Made by a program: the position numbers and the translations under genes. Positions 23,755 to 32,201 of a stretch of DNA of 40,111 nucleotides are shown here, piece by piece (position 1 is the first letter of the stretch; each line of letters begins with the position of its first letter). The DNA comes from Anaerolineales bacterium (GTDB lineage Bacteria > Chloroflexota > Anaerolineae > Anaerolineales > Villigracilaceae), in NCBI GenBank assembly GCA_020851785.1, contig JADZCC010000054.1, positions 1 through 40,111 on the forward strand. Direction: 5' to 3'. The notes beneath the pieces are model-generated. The model was not told the DNA's origin. It made no database searches and saw nothing but the letters and a program-made list of their open reading frames with translations.

Positions 23755-25130
23755 GAAAGTTCCTGTACCCATTTTTGAAACGCCGCTCCTCTCTCTGCAA
23801 AATCAATAAACTCGTCAAAACTTGTGCCGCCCGGCGAAAACAAAACGACATCGCCTGCACGGGCCACCTTCGCGGCTTGATGCACGGCCGCCTGCACGTT
23901 CTCCACACGATGTACTTCCACGCGGCTGGCCCCGCCCAAGCCTGCCACGGCTTTCTGAATCATCTCCCCCGCCTCGCCAAAGACCACCACACGCGAGACG
24001 CGCCGATGAATCAACTTGGCGATCTCATCCCAGGGCAGGTTTTTATCGCGCCCGCCCAGCAAAAGCACAATCGGTTCGTCAAAGGCCAGGATCGCGGCCA
24101 TGCTTCTCTCTGGCGCGGTGGCGATTGAATCGTTGTACCACTGCACGCCCTGCCATTCGCGGATGAATTCCAAACGGTGCGGCACGCCGCGAAAATTCTC
24201 CACCGCCGCGCACATGGCTTCAACGTTGAAGCCCGCCGCATGGCCAATCAGCAACGCGGCCAAGACATTACTGACATTATGCGCGCCGCGCAATTGAATC
24301 TTTTCGCGCGGAAGGACTCGTTGCGAATGCGCTCCAGCGCGTACATTCAACCAGCCATTTTGGATATACGCGCCATTCAAATGCTCGTCCAATTCCTGCA
24401 AGCTAAACGCCAGCAATTGACCTTTAACCTGATCGCGTAAATTCCAGGCGCCAGCGTCGTCACGACTTAAGATGGCCACATCGCTTGGATGTTGAAACTC
24501 AAGAATGCGCGCTTTGGCCTGCGTGTACGCTTCCATCGTGCCATGCCGATCCAAATGGTTTGGCGTAATATTTAACACCGCGGCCACATTTGGCGCAATG
24601 GTCATTTGTTCCAGTTGAAAAGAGGACAATTCAAGGATGGCCAAATCCTCTTTTTGCATCTCATCTACGTACTTAATCAACGGGTCGCCAATGTTGCCGC
24701 CCACAAAAACGGAAGCTGTCTTTGGCATGGCGCGTTTGGCCATCTCGCCCACCAGCGTGGTGGTGGTGGTCTTCCCGGCCGAGCCGGTAATGCCAATCGT
24801 TTTGCAGGGAACGGCTTCCATAAAAATTTGCGAATCGTTTGAAAGCGGAATTCCGCGCTTCAAGGCTTCCTGCACGATGGGCAAAGTTAGCGGCACGCCG
24901 CCGGAAATGCAAAGCAGGTCGGTGGCGTTCAATAACTCCAGCGGATGGCCGCCCACCGCCCATTGGACGTTAACCTCTGCAAGGGCGGCCCGGGCGGAGG
25001 CTAACGCTTCCAGTGGGCGCGAATCGCTCAACGTCACGCGCGCGGCGCGACGTGCCAGCCAGCGCGCCAGGGCCAAGCCCTGCCGCGCGGCTCCCAGGAT
25101 GAGGACTCGTTTTCCGCTCCACTCAGTCAT
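23751..25130 (-). CDS. murD: UDP-N-acetylmuramoyl-L-alanine-D-glutamate ligase
   Basis: 459-residue Mur ligase adding D-Glu. N-terminal Rossmann fold (VLILGAARQGLALARWL), P-loop GSAGKTTTTT (116-125), ELSSFQLEQM, NITPNHLDRHGTMEAY with metal ligands, the PHRLEF segment and the C-terminal LLLGGRDKNLPW and FSPGGTSFDEF. The ATG at 25130 follows the mraY stop by one base; an in-frame ATG seven codons earlier lies inside mraY. Overlaps ftsW by 4 bases. Confidence 0.97.
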   Translation of the reverse strand: MTEWSGKRVLILGAARQGLALARWLARRAARVTLSDSRPLEALASARAALAEVNVQWAVGGHPLELLNATDLLCISGGVPLTLPIVQEALKRGIPLSNDSQIFMEAVPCKTIGITGSAGKTTTTTLVGEMAKRAMPKTASVFVGGNIGDPLIKYVDEMQKEDLAILELSSFQLEQMTIAPNVAAVLNITPNHLDRHGTMEAYTQAKARILEFQHPSDVAILSRDDAGAWNLRDQVKGQLLAFSLQELDEHLNGAYIQNGWLNVRAGAHSQRVLPREKIQLRGAHNVSNVLAALLIGHAAGFNVEAMCAAVENFRGVPHRLEFIREWQGVQWYNDSIATAPERSMAAILAFDEPIVLLLGGRDKNLPWDEIAKLIHRRVSRVVVFGEAGEMIQKAVAGLGGASRVEVHRVENVQAAVHQAAKVARAGDVVLFSPGGTSFDEFIDFAERGAAFQKWVQELS

Positions 25131-25131
25131 C

Positions 25132-26127
25132 TTAGACCTGCGACAATCCAATGCCGATTAAGGCGGCCATGAGGCCAATTAACCAAAAGCGTTGCACCAC
25201 TTGCATTTCGCTCCAGCCGATTAATTCAAAATGTAAATGAATCGGCGCCATTTTGAAAAAGCGCTTGCCTTTCGTCCATTTGAAGTAGAGGATTTGAATC
25301 ACGTCGCTGACCATTTCCGCCAGCGGAATAATGCCAATGATTAACAACATGGGCCATTGGCCAGTCATCAGCGCGACGACGGCCAAGACCGCGCCCAAAG
25401 GGAGCGAGCCGGTATCGCCCATGAACAATTCAGCAGGGTGGACGTTGAACCACAGGAAGCCAAACAACGCGCCAACCAAAATGAAGCAGAAGCGCGCCAG
25501 GAAAATTTGTTCCTGCATGAGCGCGATGCCGCCAAACGCGGCAATGGCTGTGGCGGCGATTAAACCCGCCAGCCCGTCGAGTCCGTCCGTAAAATTAATC
25601 GCGTTGGATTCGGCGACGATGATGAAGGCGGCAATCGGCACGTACCACGCGCCCAATTCAATTTCAAAATACAGGCCGGGGACGTATAAATCCGGCACGT
25701 TCATCATATATTTCAAAACGTACGCCGTGCCTAAAGCCAGGACCACCTGCGCCATGAATTTCGTGCGGGCGCGCATCCCGTCGCCTTTACGCTTTCCATG
25801 AATGCCTTCCCAATCATCCACTGCGCCGAGGATGGCATAGGCAATCATCACGAGCATCGGCAGGAGCACCGAACTGCCCGTGCCGCTATCCACGCCGATC
25901 AGGGCCACGGCGTTTAACACGCCATTGAACAACAGCACCGGCAAAATAAACAGCACGCCGCCCATGGTGGGCGTGCCCATCTTAACGCTGTGATGGCCTG
26001 GCTCTTCCACGCGGATGATTTTGCCAATTTTGTAATGGCGTAAAATCCGTAATAACGGGCCGCCCCAAATGGCGGTCATCACAAAAGCCAGCCCGGCCAG
26101 GCTGAGGGAAAGGGCGATCTGTCTCAC
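25132..26127 (-). CDS. mraY: Phospho-N-acetylmuramoyl-pentapeptide transferase MraY
   Basis: 331-residue, ten-helix membrane enzyme that makes lipid I from UDP-MurNAc-pentapeptide and undecaprenyl phosphate. Conserved cytoplasmic motifs: KMGTPTMGGVLF (49-60), AVDDWEGIHGKRKG with the Asp104-Asp105 pair, AINFTDGLDGLAG, FMGDTGSLPLGA and MAPIHLHFELIGWSE with the histidine cluster. Shares ATGA with murF and is followed one base later by murD. Confidence 0.97.
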   Translation of the reverse strand: MRQIALSLSLAGLAFVMTAIWGGPLLRILRHYKIGKIIRVEEPGHHSVKMGTPTMGGVLFILPVLLFNGVLNAVALIGVDSGTGSSVLLPMLVMIAYAILGAVDDWEGIHGKRKGDGMRARTKFMAQVVLALGTAYVLKYMMNVPDLYVPGLYFEIELGAWYVPIAAFIIVAESNAINFTDGLDGLAGLIAATAIAAFGGIALMQEQIFLARFCFILVGALFGFLWFNVHPAELFMGDTGSLPLGAVLAVVALMTGQWPMLLIIGIIPLAEMVSDVIQILYFKWTKGKRFFKMAPIHLHFELIGWSEMQVVQRFWLIGLMAALIGIGLSQV

Positions 26128-27539
26128 GAGCGAACCTCCAAAGCGGCGGTGATGCGCTCCATGTGCAAGCCATGCGAACCTTTGATTAAAACGGAATCGT
26201 TCGCGACGAGGTTGTGGTCAAGCCATTCAATCACGGGCTGTAGTTCTTCAAACTCCAAAACGGCGGAAGATTTCATACCCACGCGCCTGGCGGATTCGGC
26301 GATGATGTGGGCGCGGGTTCCATACGTGAGCAAAAGTTTGCTCACCTGCGAAGCGCGCATACCCACCATTTCGTGCCCTTGTCTTTCATACGGGCCGAGT
26401 TCCAGCATGTCGCCCAGTACGGCGATCTTACGACCGTCCAGTTCATCCAGTAAATTCAAAGCGGCCAGCATGGATTCCGGCGAGGCGTTGTAAGTATCGT
26501 CCAAAATCAATGCGCCGGTTTTGCTTCGCACCACCACCAGCCGTAATTGCGAAGTCCCTTGTGAGAGGCCATCCACAATTTGTTCCCAATCCAGTCCGTC
26601 ATTTAAGCCAACCGAAGCGGCGCGTAAAGCGGTATGCACGGAGTGGCGGCCAATCATCGGCACATGGACATGAATCGACTCGCGTTTGTGATGCAGTTGA
26701 AAGCGCACGCCGTCCAGCCCCAGCCCTTCAATTTGGTCGGCCCATAAATCGGCTTCGGGAGACAGCCCATAAAAGAACACGCGGGCTTTGGATTTTTCTT
26801 CCATCTTGCGAACCCAGGGGTCGTCAAAGTTCAGGATGGCAACGCCGTCGGCGGGCAGGGCCTGAACCAACTCGCTTTTTCCACGGGCAATCGCCTCTTG
26901 CGAGCCAGCCCGTTCCGCATGAACGGTGCCGACGTTGCTGACCACGCCAATTTTTGGCTGGGCAATTTCGCACAGGAATTGAATTTCGCCGGGGACGTAG
27001 AAGCCCATCTCCAGCACGGCGCGCTCATAGCCGGGGCCTAATTTCAGCAGGGTGAGCGGAAGCCCAATTTCGTTGTTCAAATTTCCCGGGCTTCGCAAGG
27101 TGTGATATTTCACGCCGAGCAGATCGGCGACCGCTTCCTTGGTGGTGGATTTGCCGACGCTTCCGGTAATGCCCACCACCGTCAAATCCAGTTTGCGGCG
27201 CCAAAAGCGGGCAATTTGTTGCAAGGCGGAGACGGTGTTCTCCACGCGCAAACAGAGCGGAGAAGAAAGTTCCAGCGGCGACTCTGCCGATAGACCGGCG
27301 CGCAGGTCGAGGGTACGGAGCGAAGCGTCCACCTCGCGTTGGATTAAAGCAAAAGAAGCTCCCCGCTTAAAGGCTTCGGCGATGAAGTCGTGCCCGTCCA
27401 CTTTCTCGCCGGGGATGGCGATAAAAAGCGAAGCCGGAATCGTCTGACGCGAGTCGATGACGCCTTCCGTAATAATCGCTGACGCGTTCGGAGGGCGATA
27501 CCCAGTGAGCGCTTCGAGGACATCCGCTATGGTTAACAT
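26124..27539 (-). CDS. murF: UDP-MurNAc-tripeptide-D-alanyl-D-alanine ligase
   Basis: 471-residue Mur ligase that attaches the D-Ala-D-Ala made by Ddl. N-terminal uridine-binding domain (VIDSRQTIPASLFIAIPGEK), P-loop ITGSVGKSTTK (124-134), SPGNLNNEIGLPLTLL, the central-domain SNVGTVHAER, and C-terminal ILDDTYNASPESM with LGDMLELG. These are MurF rather than MurE signatures: there is no MurE-type DNPR or other diamino-acid motif. The ATG at 27539 follows the ftsI stop by one base; the in-frame ATG 27 codons upstream lies in ftsI. Confidence 0.96.
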   Translation of the reverse strand: MLTIADVLEALTGYRPPNASAIITEGVIDSRQTIPASLFIAIPGEKVDGHDFIAEAFKRGASFALIQREVDASLRTLDLRAGLSAESPLELSSPLCLRVENTVSALQQIARFWRRKLDLTVVGITGSVGKSTTKEAVADLLGVKYHTLRSPGNLNNEIGLPLTLLKLGPGYERAVLEMGFYVPGEIQFLCEIAQPKIGVVSNVGTVHAERAGSQEAIARGKSELVQALPADGVAILNFDDPWVRKMEEKSKARVFFYGLSPEADLWADQIEGLGLDGVRFQLHHKRESIHVHVPMIGRHSVHTALRAASVGLNDGLDWEQIVDGLSQGTSQLRLVVVRSKTGALILDDTYNASPESMLAALNLLDELDGRKIAVLGDMLELGPYERQGHEMVGMRASQVSKLLLTYGTRAHIIAESARRVGMKSSAVLEFEELQPVIEWLDHNLVANDSVLIKGSHGLHMERITAALEVRS

Positions 27540-27540
27540 T

Positions 27541-29295
27541 TTATTGATTGGCCAATCGCTGACGCACTGCGTCGGGAGGAATATCCAACAGGAGGATGGT
27601 CTTTTGGGCCACTTCGGCAAAGACGGGCGCGGCAGTTTCAGAGCCCCAAATGGAGGCGCTGGGGCGTTCGAGCCAGACGTAAATCATAAACTGCGGCTGA
27701 TCCACCGGCCCCCAACCGATGAAGGAAGCGTTGGTGTGGGTGGCATCGTAAAATCCATTGACCGGAATTTGGGCCGTGCCGGTTTTTCCGGCAATGCGGT
27801 ATCCGGGAACCAAAGCCAGCGAGCCTTCGCTTTCCAGCGAAACCGCCAGCATGTTGGAGAGCGTGACGGCGGTGGCTTCGGAAATGGGCGTTCCGGCAAA
27901 TTGGGCGGGGACGCTATATTGGCGGCCGTCGCGCACCATGGCGTTCAGAACGTGCGGCAAGACCATTTTGCCATGATTGGCGATGGAAGAAGCCGCCGCC
28001 ATAATTTGAATCGGCGTGGCGGTGACGCCCTGACCGAAAGCGTTCGTAGCTAAATCCACAGGATACCAATCCGCATCGCCCGGGAACTTGAGCCGGCCAG
28101 CCGCTTCCCCGGCCAAATCTATGTTGGTGAGATGGCCCAGCCCAAATTTATCCATGTAGCTATAAAAGTTGGTCGGCCCCATCGTGGTGGAGAGCATGGC
28201 CATACACACGTTTAGCGAGTGTTGCAAACAGCCGGTCATGTCCTGCAGGCCCCAGGGGTTTTGATCCCAGTTTTGAATCGTCGCTCCGCCCACCAAAATG
28301 GAGCCGGTATCCAAATAGGTGGTGCCGGGCACAGCCGCGCCGCTATCCAGCGCGGCCGCCATTGTCAAAATTTTGATCACCGAGCCGGGTTCGTAGGGTG
28401 TGGAGATCGGCGGATTGAAATCGCTGGCTGTGTTGTAAATGGAGCCATAATTCCAGAACTGATTCAAATCCATGCGCGTGGAGGTGGCCATTGCAAAAAT
28501 TTCGCCATTGCGCGGGTCCATCACCACAATCGAGCCGCTCGGCGCGCCATAATCAATCAGCGCCTGATCGAGGATTTTCTCAGTCGCGGCCTGCAAATCG
28601 CGGTGGATGGTCAAGACCAGCGTCGTGCCGTTGGGCACGCGTGGAATTTCAAACGCCTTGTTTGGGTCGGTTGGCACCAAAGCCTGCACCGGAGCGCCCG
28701 CCAGCACAGCGTCATAATTCTCTTCCACGCCGTAATAGCCGCGCCCTTCGCGGTTGACAAACCCGAGGAGGTTGGAAGCCAGCGACTTCTCCGGATAGCT
28801 CCGATACGGGTGCGGCTTAAACTCCAGACCCACCAACCCGCCCACGCCTGCATCCCCGGCCAGATTGTTTAACCCCAACTTGAGGTTGCGCAGATAATTG
28901 GCATCCTCCACCGCCACATAATCCGCCAGGACCACGTATGAAATGCCCTCGCCCGGATTCTGAATTGCATCCACAATCGAGTCGTAACTCAAGCCGAGTC
29001 GCTCGCGACTGCTCACGGCCGTGGCAATCGCATGCACGTCTCTGACTGCGCCCAAGTCCACGCCAATTTCATAAACGATGGTATTGCCCGCCAGCAAATG
29101 CCCGTTGCGATCATAAATTTCGCCGCGGTCGGGATAAAAGGTCTTCAATTCATACGCATAGTTGGAGGCGTTTTGACGAAAAATAGCCGCTTCCGGGCTA
29201 TTTTGAATTCGCACAATCTGCACCACAATCGCCAGCGCGGCCACCCCCATCGCGACAATCAGCACCCGTGCGCGACGCGCGTACTGCTGTCTCAT
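27541..29295 (-). CDS. ftsI: Division transpeptidase (class B PBP, FtsI/PBP3 type)
   Basis: 584-residue bitopic penicillin-binding protein. One transmembrane helix (about 10-29), a class B dimerisation region (DRGEIYDRNGHLLAGN), and a transpeptidase domain with all three motifs: SVIK (catalytic Ser305, Lys308), SLN (360-362) and KTGT (504-507). No PASTA domain follows. It crosslinks septal peptidoglycan with FtsW. The start at 29295 gives a TAATG overlap with the FtsL-like gene. In most bacteria murE comes next; here murF does. Confidence 0.95.
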   Translation of the reverse strand: MRQQYARRARVLIVAMGVAALAIVVQIVRIQNSPEAAIFRQNASNYAYELKTFYPDRGEIYDRNGHLLAGNTIVYEIGVDLGAVRDVHAIATAVSSRERLGLSYDSIVDAIQNPGEGISYVVLADYVAVEDANYLRNLKLGLNNLAGDAGVGGLVGLEFKPHPYRSYPEKSLASNLLGFVNREGRGYYGVEENYDAVLAGAPVQALVPTDPNKAFEIPRVPNGTTLVLTIHRDLQAATEKILDQALIDYGAPSGSIVVMDPRNGEIFAMATSTRMDLNQFWNYGSIYNTASDFNPPISTPYEPGSVIKILTMAAALDSGAAVPGTTYLDTGSILVGGATIQNWDQNPWGLQDMTGCLQHSLNVCMAMLSTTMGPTNFYSYMDKFGLGHLTNIDLAGEAAGRLKFPGDADWYPVDLATNAFGQGVTATPIQIMAAASSIANHGKMVLPHVLNAMVRDGRQYSVPAQFAGTPISEATAVTLSNMLAVSLESEGSLALVPGYRIAGKTGTAQIPVNGFYDATHTNASFIGWGPVDQPQFMIYVWLERPSASIWGSETAAPVFAEVAQKTILLLDIPPDAVRQRLANQ

Positions 29296-29765
29296 TACCG
29301 AAGCCCTCGCGCCGGCATGGTGATTTTCTGGTCCAGCCATTCCAGCAGAGATTCGTTATATTCGTGCGGCACAGTCGGCGCGCTCATTTGCGGCAATTCC
29401 GCAGAGGCTAAAATGGCCGGCGCGCGGCGCGCATACCCGGGCACCACCAGGTATTCCACGTCTTGCGCGAGCGCCGGCTCAAAACCCAACGCCACAGCCC
29501 GTTCAGACATGGCGCTGGCGGAAGTTAAAGTAGCCGCCTGCATTTGCAAGTCGGTATTCACCTGCTGACTGGAAACCATCGCCGCATTCAGGTTTTGAAT
29601 TTCGCGTCCGGCCACCGCCGTGCGCGAAGAGACGTACAGAAACAGCGAAGCCACCATCGTCGCCGCCAGCACCGCCAACGAAACAGAACCCGCCCAACGG
29701 ATCTGAATCCGCCAGGGGGCTACTTTGTAAGCGTGGATATAATGGGTTACGTTCGGTACATTCAT
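29295..29765 (-). CDS. ftsL: FtsL-like division protein
   Basis: 156-residue small bitopic protein: basic N-terminus, one transmembrane helix (about 26-46, SVSLAVLAATMVASLFLYV), a predicted coiled coil (about 50-90, REIQNLNAAMVSSQQVNTDL) and a short segment LGFEPALAQDVEYLVVPGY like the end of FtsL. The assignment rests mainly on shape and position between rsmH and ftsI, because FtsL sequences diverge strongly. The C-terminal 40 residues extend beyond a typical FtsL. Overlaps rsmH by 4 bases. Confidence 0.7.
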   Translation of the reverse strand: MNVPNVTHYIHAYKVAPWRIQIRWAGSVSLAVLAATMVASLFLYVSSRTAVAGREIQNLNAAMVSSQQVNTDLQMQAATLTSASAMSERAVALGFEPALAQDVEYLVVPGYARRAPAILASAELPQMSAPTVPHEYNESLLEWLDQKITMPARGLR

Positions 29766-30673
29766 AGTTTCTCTACTATTCTCAACTTGGCGCTACGCGC
29801 GCGCGGGTTTTCCTGATTTTCTTCATCGGTCGGCGTAATCGGTTTTTTATTGATCAATTTCACAACCGCCGGACGTTCCTGCGCATAAATCTTTTCATAC
29901 GGCGGGTTGACCAAATCCTTGCTCTGCTCTCGAAAATACTCTTTGACGATGCGATCTTCCAGCGAATGAAACGAGATCACCGCGCACCGCCCACCCGGCT
30001 TTAGGCTGGCCACCGCTTGCGGAAGCGTTTGCTCCACTGCGGCCAATTCGTCGTTGACGAAGATACGCAAAGCCTGAAACGTCTGCGTGGCGGGGTTCAG
30101 CCGGTCGCCTCTGCGAGGCGAGGCCTTCTCAATGACAGCCGCCAGTTCCCGGGTCGTACTCAGCGGCCGATTCTGCACAATCGCTTTGGCAATCTTCCTT
30201 GAGTCGCGGTCTTCGCCATATTTGAAAATAATCTCAGCCAATTCTTTTTCGTCATACCTGTTGACGACTTCTTCAGCCGTCAGCTTGGCGTTGATTCCGA
30301 ATCGCATATCCAGCGGGCCATCTTGCATGAAGGAAAAACCGCGTTCGGGGTTGTCAAACTGCATGGATGAGGCGCCCAAATCCAAAACGATTCCGTCAAT
30401 CGAGTCCCAATTCACTTTTTGCAATTGCTGGCTCAAGGTGACGTGCGAAGCTTGCGCGAGATGAATGCGACCTTCGTAAGGAGCCAAGGTCTCACGAGCA
30501 ATCGCCAAGGCCTTTGCATCCACATCGAGTCCGAGCAAATGCCCATCTGGCGCGCAAGCCTCTAAAATTCCGCGAGCGTGCCCGCCCGCGCCGAGTGTGC
30601 CATCCACATAGCGGCCGCCGTTTCGAGGTTGCAGAGCGTGTATAATTTCTTGGTAAAGTACAGGTTTGTGCAT
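29762..30673 (-). CDS. rsmH: 16S rRNA m4C1402 methyltransferase RsmH
   Basis: 303-residue SAM-dependent methyltransferase (MraW) that N4-methylates C1402 in the ribosomal P site. N-terminal HKPVLYQEIIHAL, SAM motif YVDGTLGAGGHARGIL (22-37), LGLDVDAKAL, ILDLGASSMQFDNPERGFSF, RIFVNDEL and ISFHSLEDRIVKEYF. All are family hallmarks in order. Second gene of the dcw operon, 25 bases after mraZ. Confidence 0.97.
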   Translation of the reverse strand: MHKPVLYQEIIHALQPRNGGRYVDGTLGAGGHARGILEACAPDGHLLGLDVDAKALAIARETLAPYEGRIHLAQASHVTLSQQLQKVNWDSIDGIVLDLGASSMQFDNPERGFSFMQDGPLDMRFGINAKLTAEEVVNRYDEKELAEIIFKYGEDRDSRKIAKAIVQNRPLSTTRELAAVIEKASPRRGDRLNPATQTFQALRIFVNDELAAVEQTLPQAVASLKPGGRCAVISFHSLEDRIVKEYFREQSKDLVNPPYEKIYAQERPAVVKLINKKPITPTDEENQENPRARSAKLRIVEKL

Positions 30674-30682
30674 GGTGGTGGG

Positions 30683-30704
30683 CTAGTTTTCTAGTTGGCT
30701 AGTT
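30683..30704. repeat. CTAGTT octamer array at the mraZ stop codon
   Basis: CTAGTTTT, CTAGTTGG, CTAGTTAA starting at 30683, 30691 and 30699 (8-base period). The mraZ stop codon (minus-strand TAG) lies in the last unit, and the rest fills the mraZ-rsmH gap. The same octamer recurs in the dnaE leader. Confidence 0.75.
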
Positions 30705-31148
30705 AACCGGCTTCTTCGACAAGTCCAACGTGGAGAAGCGCGCGTTGTTGGCTTCGGCGTTTTGGAGTTCGGCCATTTGCTTGCTCCACAGCGCGGGAGT
30801 CCACACTTCAAAGTATTCGCCCTGCCCCGCCACAGTCAGTTCGCCGCTTTCCACTCCCAGAAAAGCGCGTAAGTTTTGCGGAACCAGGATGCGCCCCACC
30901 TTATCCGCTTCAACCGGATAAGCGTTGGATAAAATCAAGCGGCGTAGTAAGCGGGCAGTCGGGTCGGCCAGGTTCATGGCTTCGATACGTTCATAAACCT
31001 GCGTAAAATAGGCTTCGGTCATCACCATGAGACATTGATCGAACCCTTGCGTAATGAACGCGCCGCCTGCCAACAAATCACGAAAGCGCGCCGGAATCAT
31101 CAAGCGCCCTTTATCATCGAGATTGTGTTGGAAACTGCCTAAGAACAT
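30699..31148 (-). CDS. mraZ: Transcriptional regulator MraZ
   Basis: 149-residue protein with two SpoVT/AbrB-like half-domains: FQHNLDDKGRLMIPARFR (7-24) and VEADKVGRILVPQNLRAFLG further on, both with the D-x-K-G-R core. MraZ represses its own dcw promoter and affects rRNA methylation balance with RsmH. The ATG at 31148 gives the standard MFLGSFQHN start; AAAGGA lies about 11 bases upstream, slightly far. First gene of the operon, with its presumed operator at 31197-31226. Confidence 0.96.
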   Translation of the reverse strand: MFLGSFQHNLDDKGRLMIPARFRDLLAGGAFITQGFDQCLMVMTEAYFTQVYERIEAMNLADPTARLLRRLILSNAYPVEADKVGRILVPQNLRAFLGVESGELTVAGQGEYFEVWTPALWSKQMAELQNAEANNARFSTLDLSKKPVN

Positions 31149-31196
31149 TTGTGCTATTTGTCCTTTTAACGAACGAACGCCGAAAGCCTCGGCGCT

Positions 31197-31226
31197 CACT
31201 TACCACTTTCTACCACTTTTTCCCAC
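31197..31226 (-). promoter_or_regulatory. MraZ operator: three GTGG repeats at 10-base spacing
   Basis: Minus-strand GTGGGAAAAA, GTGGTAGAAA, GTGGTAAGTG starting at 31226, 31216 and 31206. This matches the known MraZ-box form (TGG-type boxes every 10 bp). It begins directly after the -10, so bound MraZ would block promoter clearance. Confidence 0.85.
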
Positions 31227-31254
31227 ATTATACGCCTAAAAAGCGAAAAATCAA
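31227..31254 (-). promoter_or_regulatory. Promoter of the dcw operon (mraZ)
   Basis: TTGATT (31249-31254), a 16-base spacer and a perfect TATAAT (31227-31232) on the minus strand. Start of transcription is expected near 31220, giving a leader of about 70 bases that contains most of the MraZ operator. Confidence 0.75.
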
Positions 31255-31304
31255 GGTGGGAAGTGGAGATTGTCCACTTTTTGCAACTTACAGATTGGTC
31301 ATTT

Positions 31305-32195
31305 ATGCCGACATTCCCCTTCTCTCTGCTTGAAAACGCTCACTGGAAAGATTACGAACTGCTCGATTCGGGCGACGGCCAAAAATTGGAGCGCTTTGGA
31401 CGCTACATTTTCTCCCGCCCAGAATCCCAGGCCATGTGGAGCCGCGCATTAAATGCGTCCGCGTGGCAAAATGCCCATGCCGTGTTCCAACCTTCCGGCG
31501 AAGAAAGCGGCGGGCATTGGGACTTCAAAAAAAGAATCGAAGAAAAATGGGCCATGGAATATGGCGACTTAAAATTCTGGGCGATGACCACGCCCGGGCG
31601 GCATTTGGGAGTCTTCCCCGAAGTCGCCTCACACTGGGACTTTATGGCGGATTCCGTCCGAAAGGCCAAACGCCAGCCAAACATCCTCAACCTATTTGGC
31701 TACACCGGACTGGCTTCGCTGGCGGCGGCCTCCGCTGGCGCAACCGTCACGCATGTGGATGCTTCTAAAAAATCTGTAGCGTGGGCGCGGGAGAATCAGA
31801 CGCTCTCTGGTTTAAATGAGAAGCCAATTCGCTGGGTGGTGGAAGATGCGGTGAAATACGTGCAACGCGAAGCCAAACGCGGCGTGAAATACGACGGCAT
31901 CATCCTGGACCCGCCCAAGTTTGGGCGCGGCCCGAAAGGCGAAATTTGGGAAGTCTATAAATCCCTGCCCAGCTTGCTGGAGATGTGCCGCCAATGCCTG
32001 AGCGCCAATCCCCTCTTTTTAATCGTCACCGTCTATGCCGTCCGCGCCTCGGCGATTCACGTCGCCCAGGCGGTGGATGAGATGATGAAAAAATATCACG
32101 GCGAAATGGACAGCGGCGAATTGGTGACCAGAGAAACCAGCGCCAACCGCCTGCTCTCACAGGCGGTCTATGCGCGCTGGAGGGCCAAAGCCTAG
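31305..32195 (+). CDS. Class I SAM-dependent (rRNA-type) methyltransferase
   Basis: 296-residue methyltransferase related to the RlmI/RlmK group. SAM-binding LNLFGYTGLASLAAASAGA (128-146), acidic THVDASKKSVAWARENQ, and catalytic motif IV LDPPKFGRGP (201-210). The N-terminus carries a fused short beta domain rather than a PUA domain, so it resembles the RlmK-type half alone. RNA is the likely substrate; the exact base is not readable. The start is placed at MPTFPFSLLENAHW because upstream codons run into the mraZ promoter region; no clear Shine-Dalgarno supports it. Divergent from mraZ and 6 bases ahead of the YihY gene. Confidence 0.8.
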   Translation: MPTFPFSLLENAHWKDYELLDSGDGQKLERFGRYIFSRPESQAMWSRALNASAWQNAHAVFQPSGEESGGHWDFKKRIEEKWAMEYGDLKFWAMTTPGRHLGVFPEVASHWDFMADSVRKAKRQPNILNLFGYTGLASLAAASAGATVTHVDASKKSVAWARENQTLSGLNEKPIRWVVEDAVKYVQREAKRGVKYDGIILDPPKFGRGPKGEIWEVYKSLPSLLEMCRQCLSANPLFLIVTVYAVRASAIHVAQAVDEMMKKYHGEMDSGELVTRETSANRLLSQAVYARWRAKA

Positions 32196-32201
32196 CCTGT
32201 A

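Noticed and set aside
31256..31279. Additional GTGG/CCAC motifs upstream of the mraZ promoter as further MraZ boxes
   Set aside because: They are spaced 7 bases or inverted, not at the 10-base direct spacing of MraZ boxes, so only the three downstream repeats are called.
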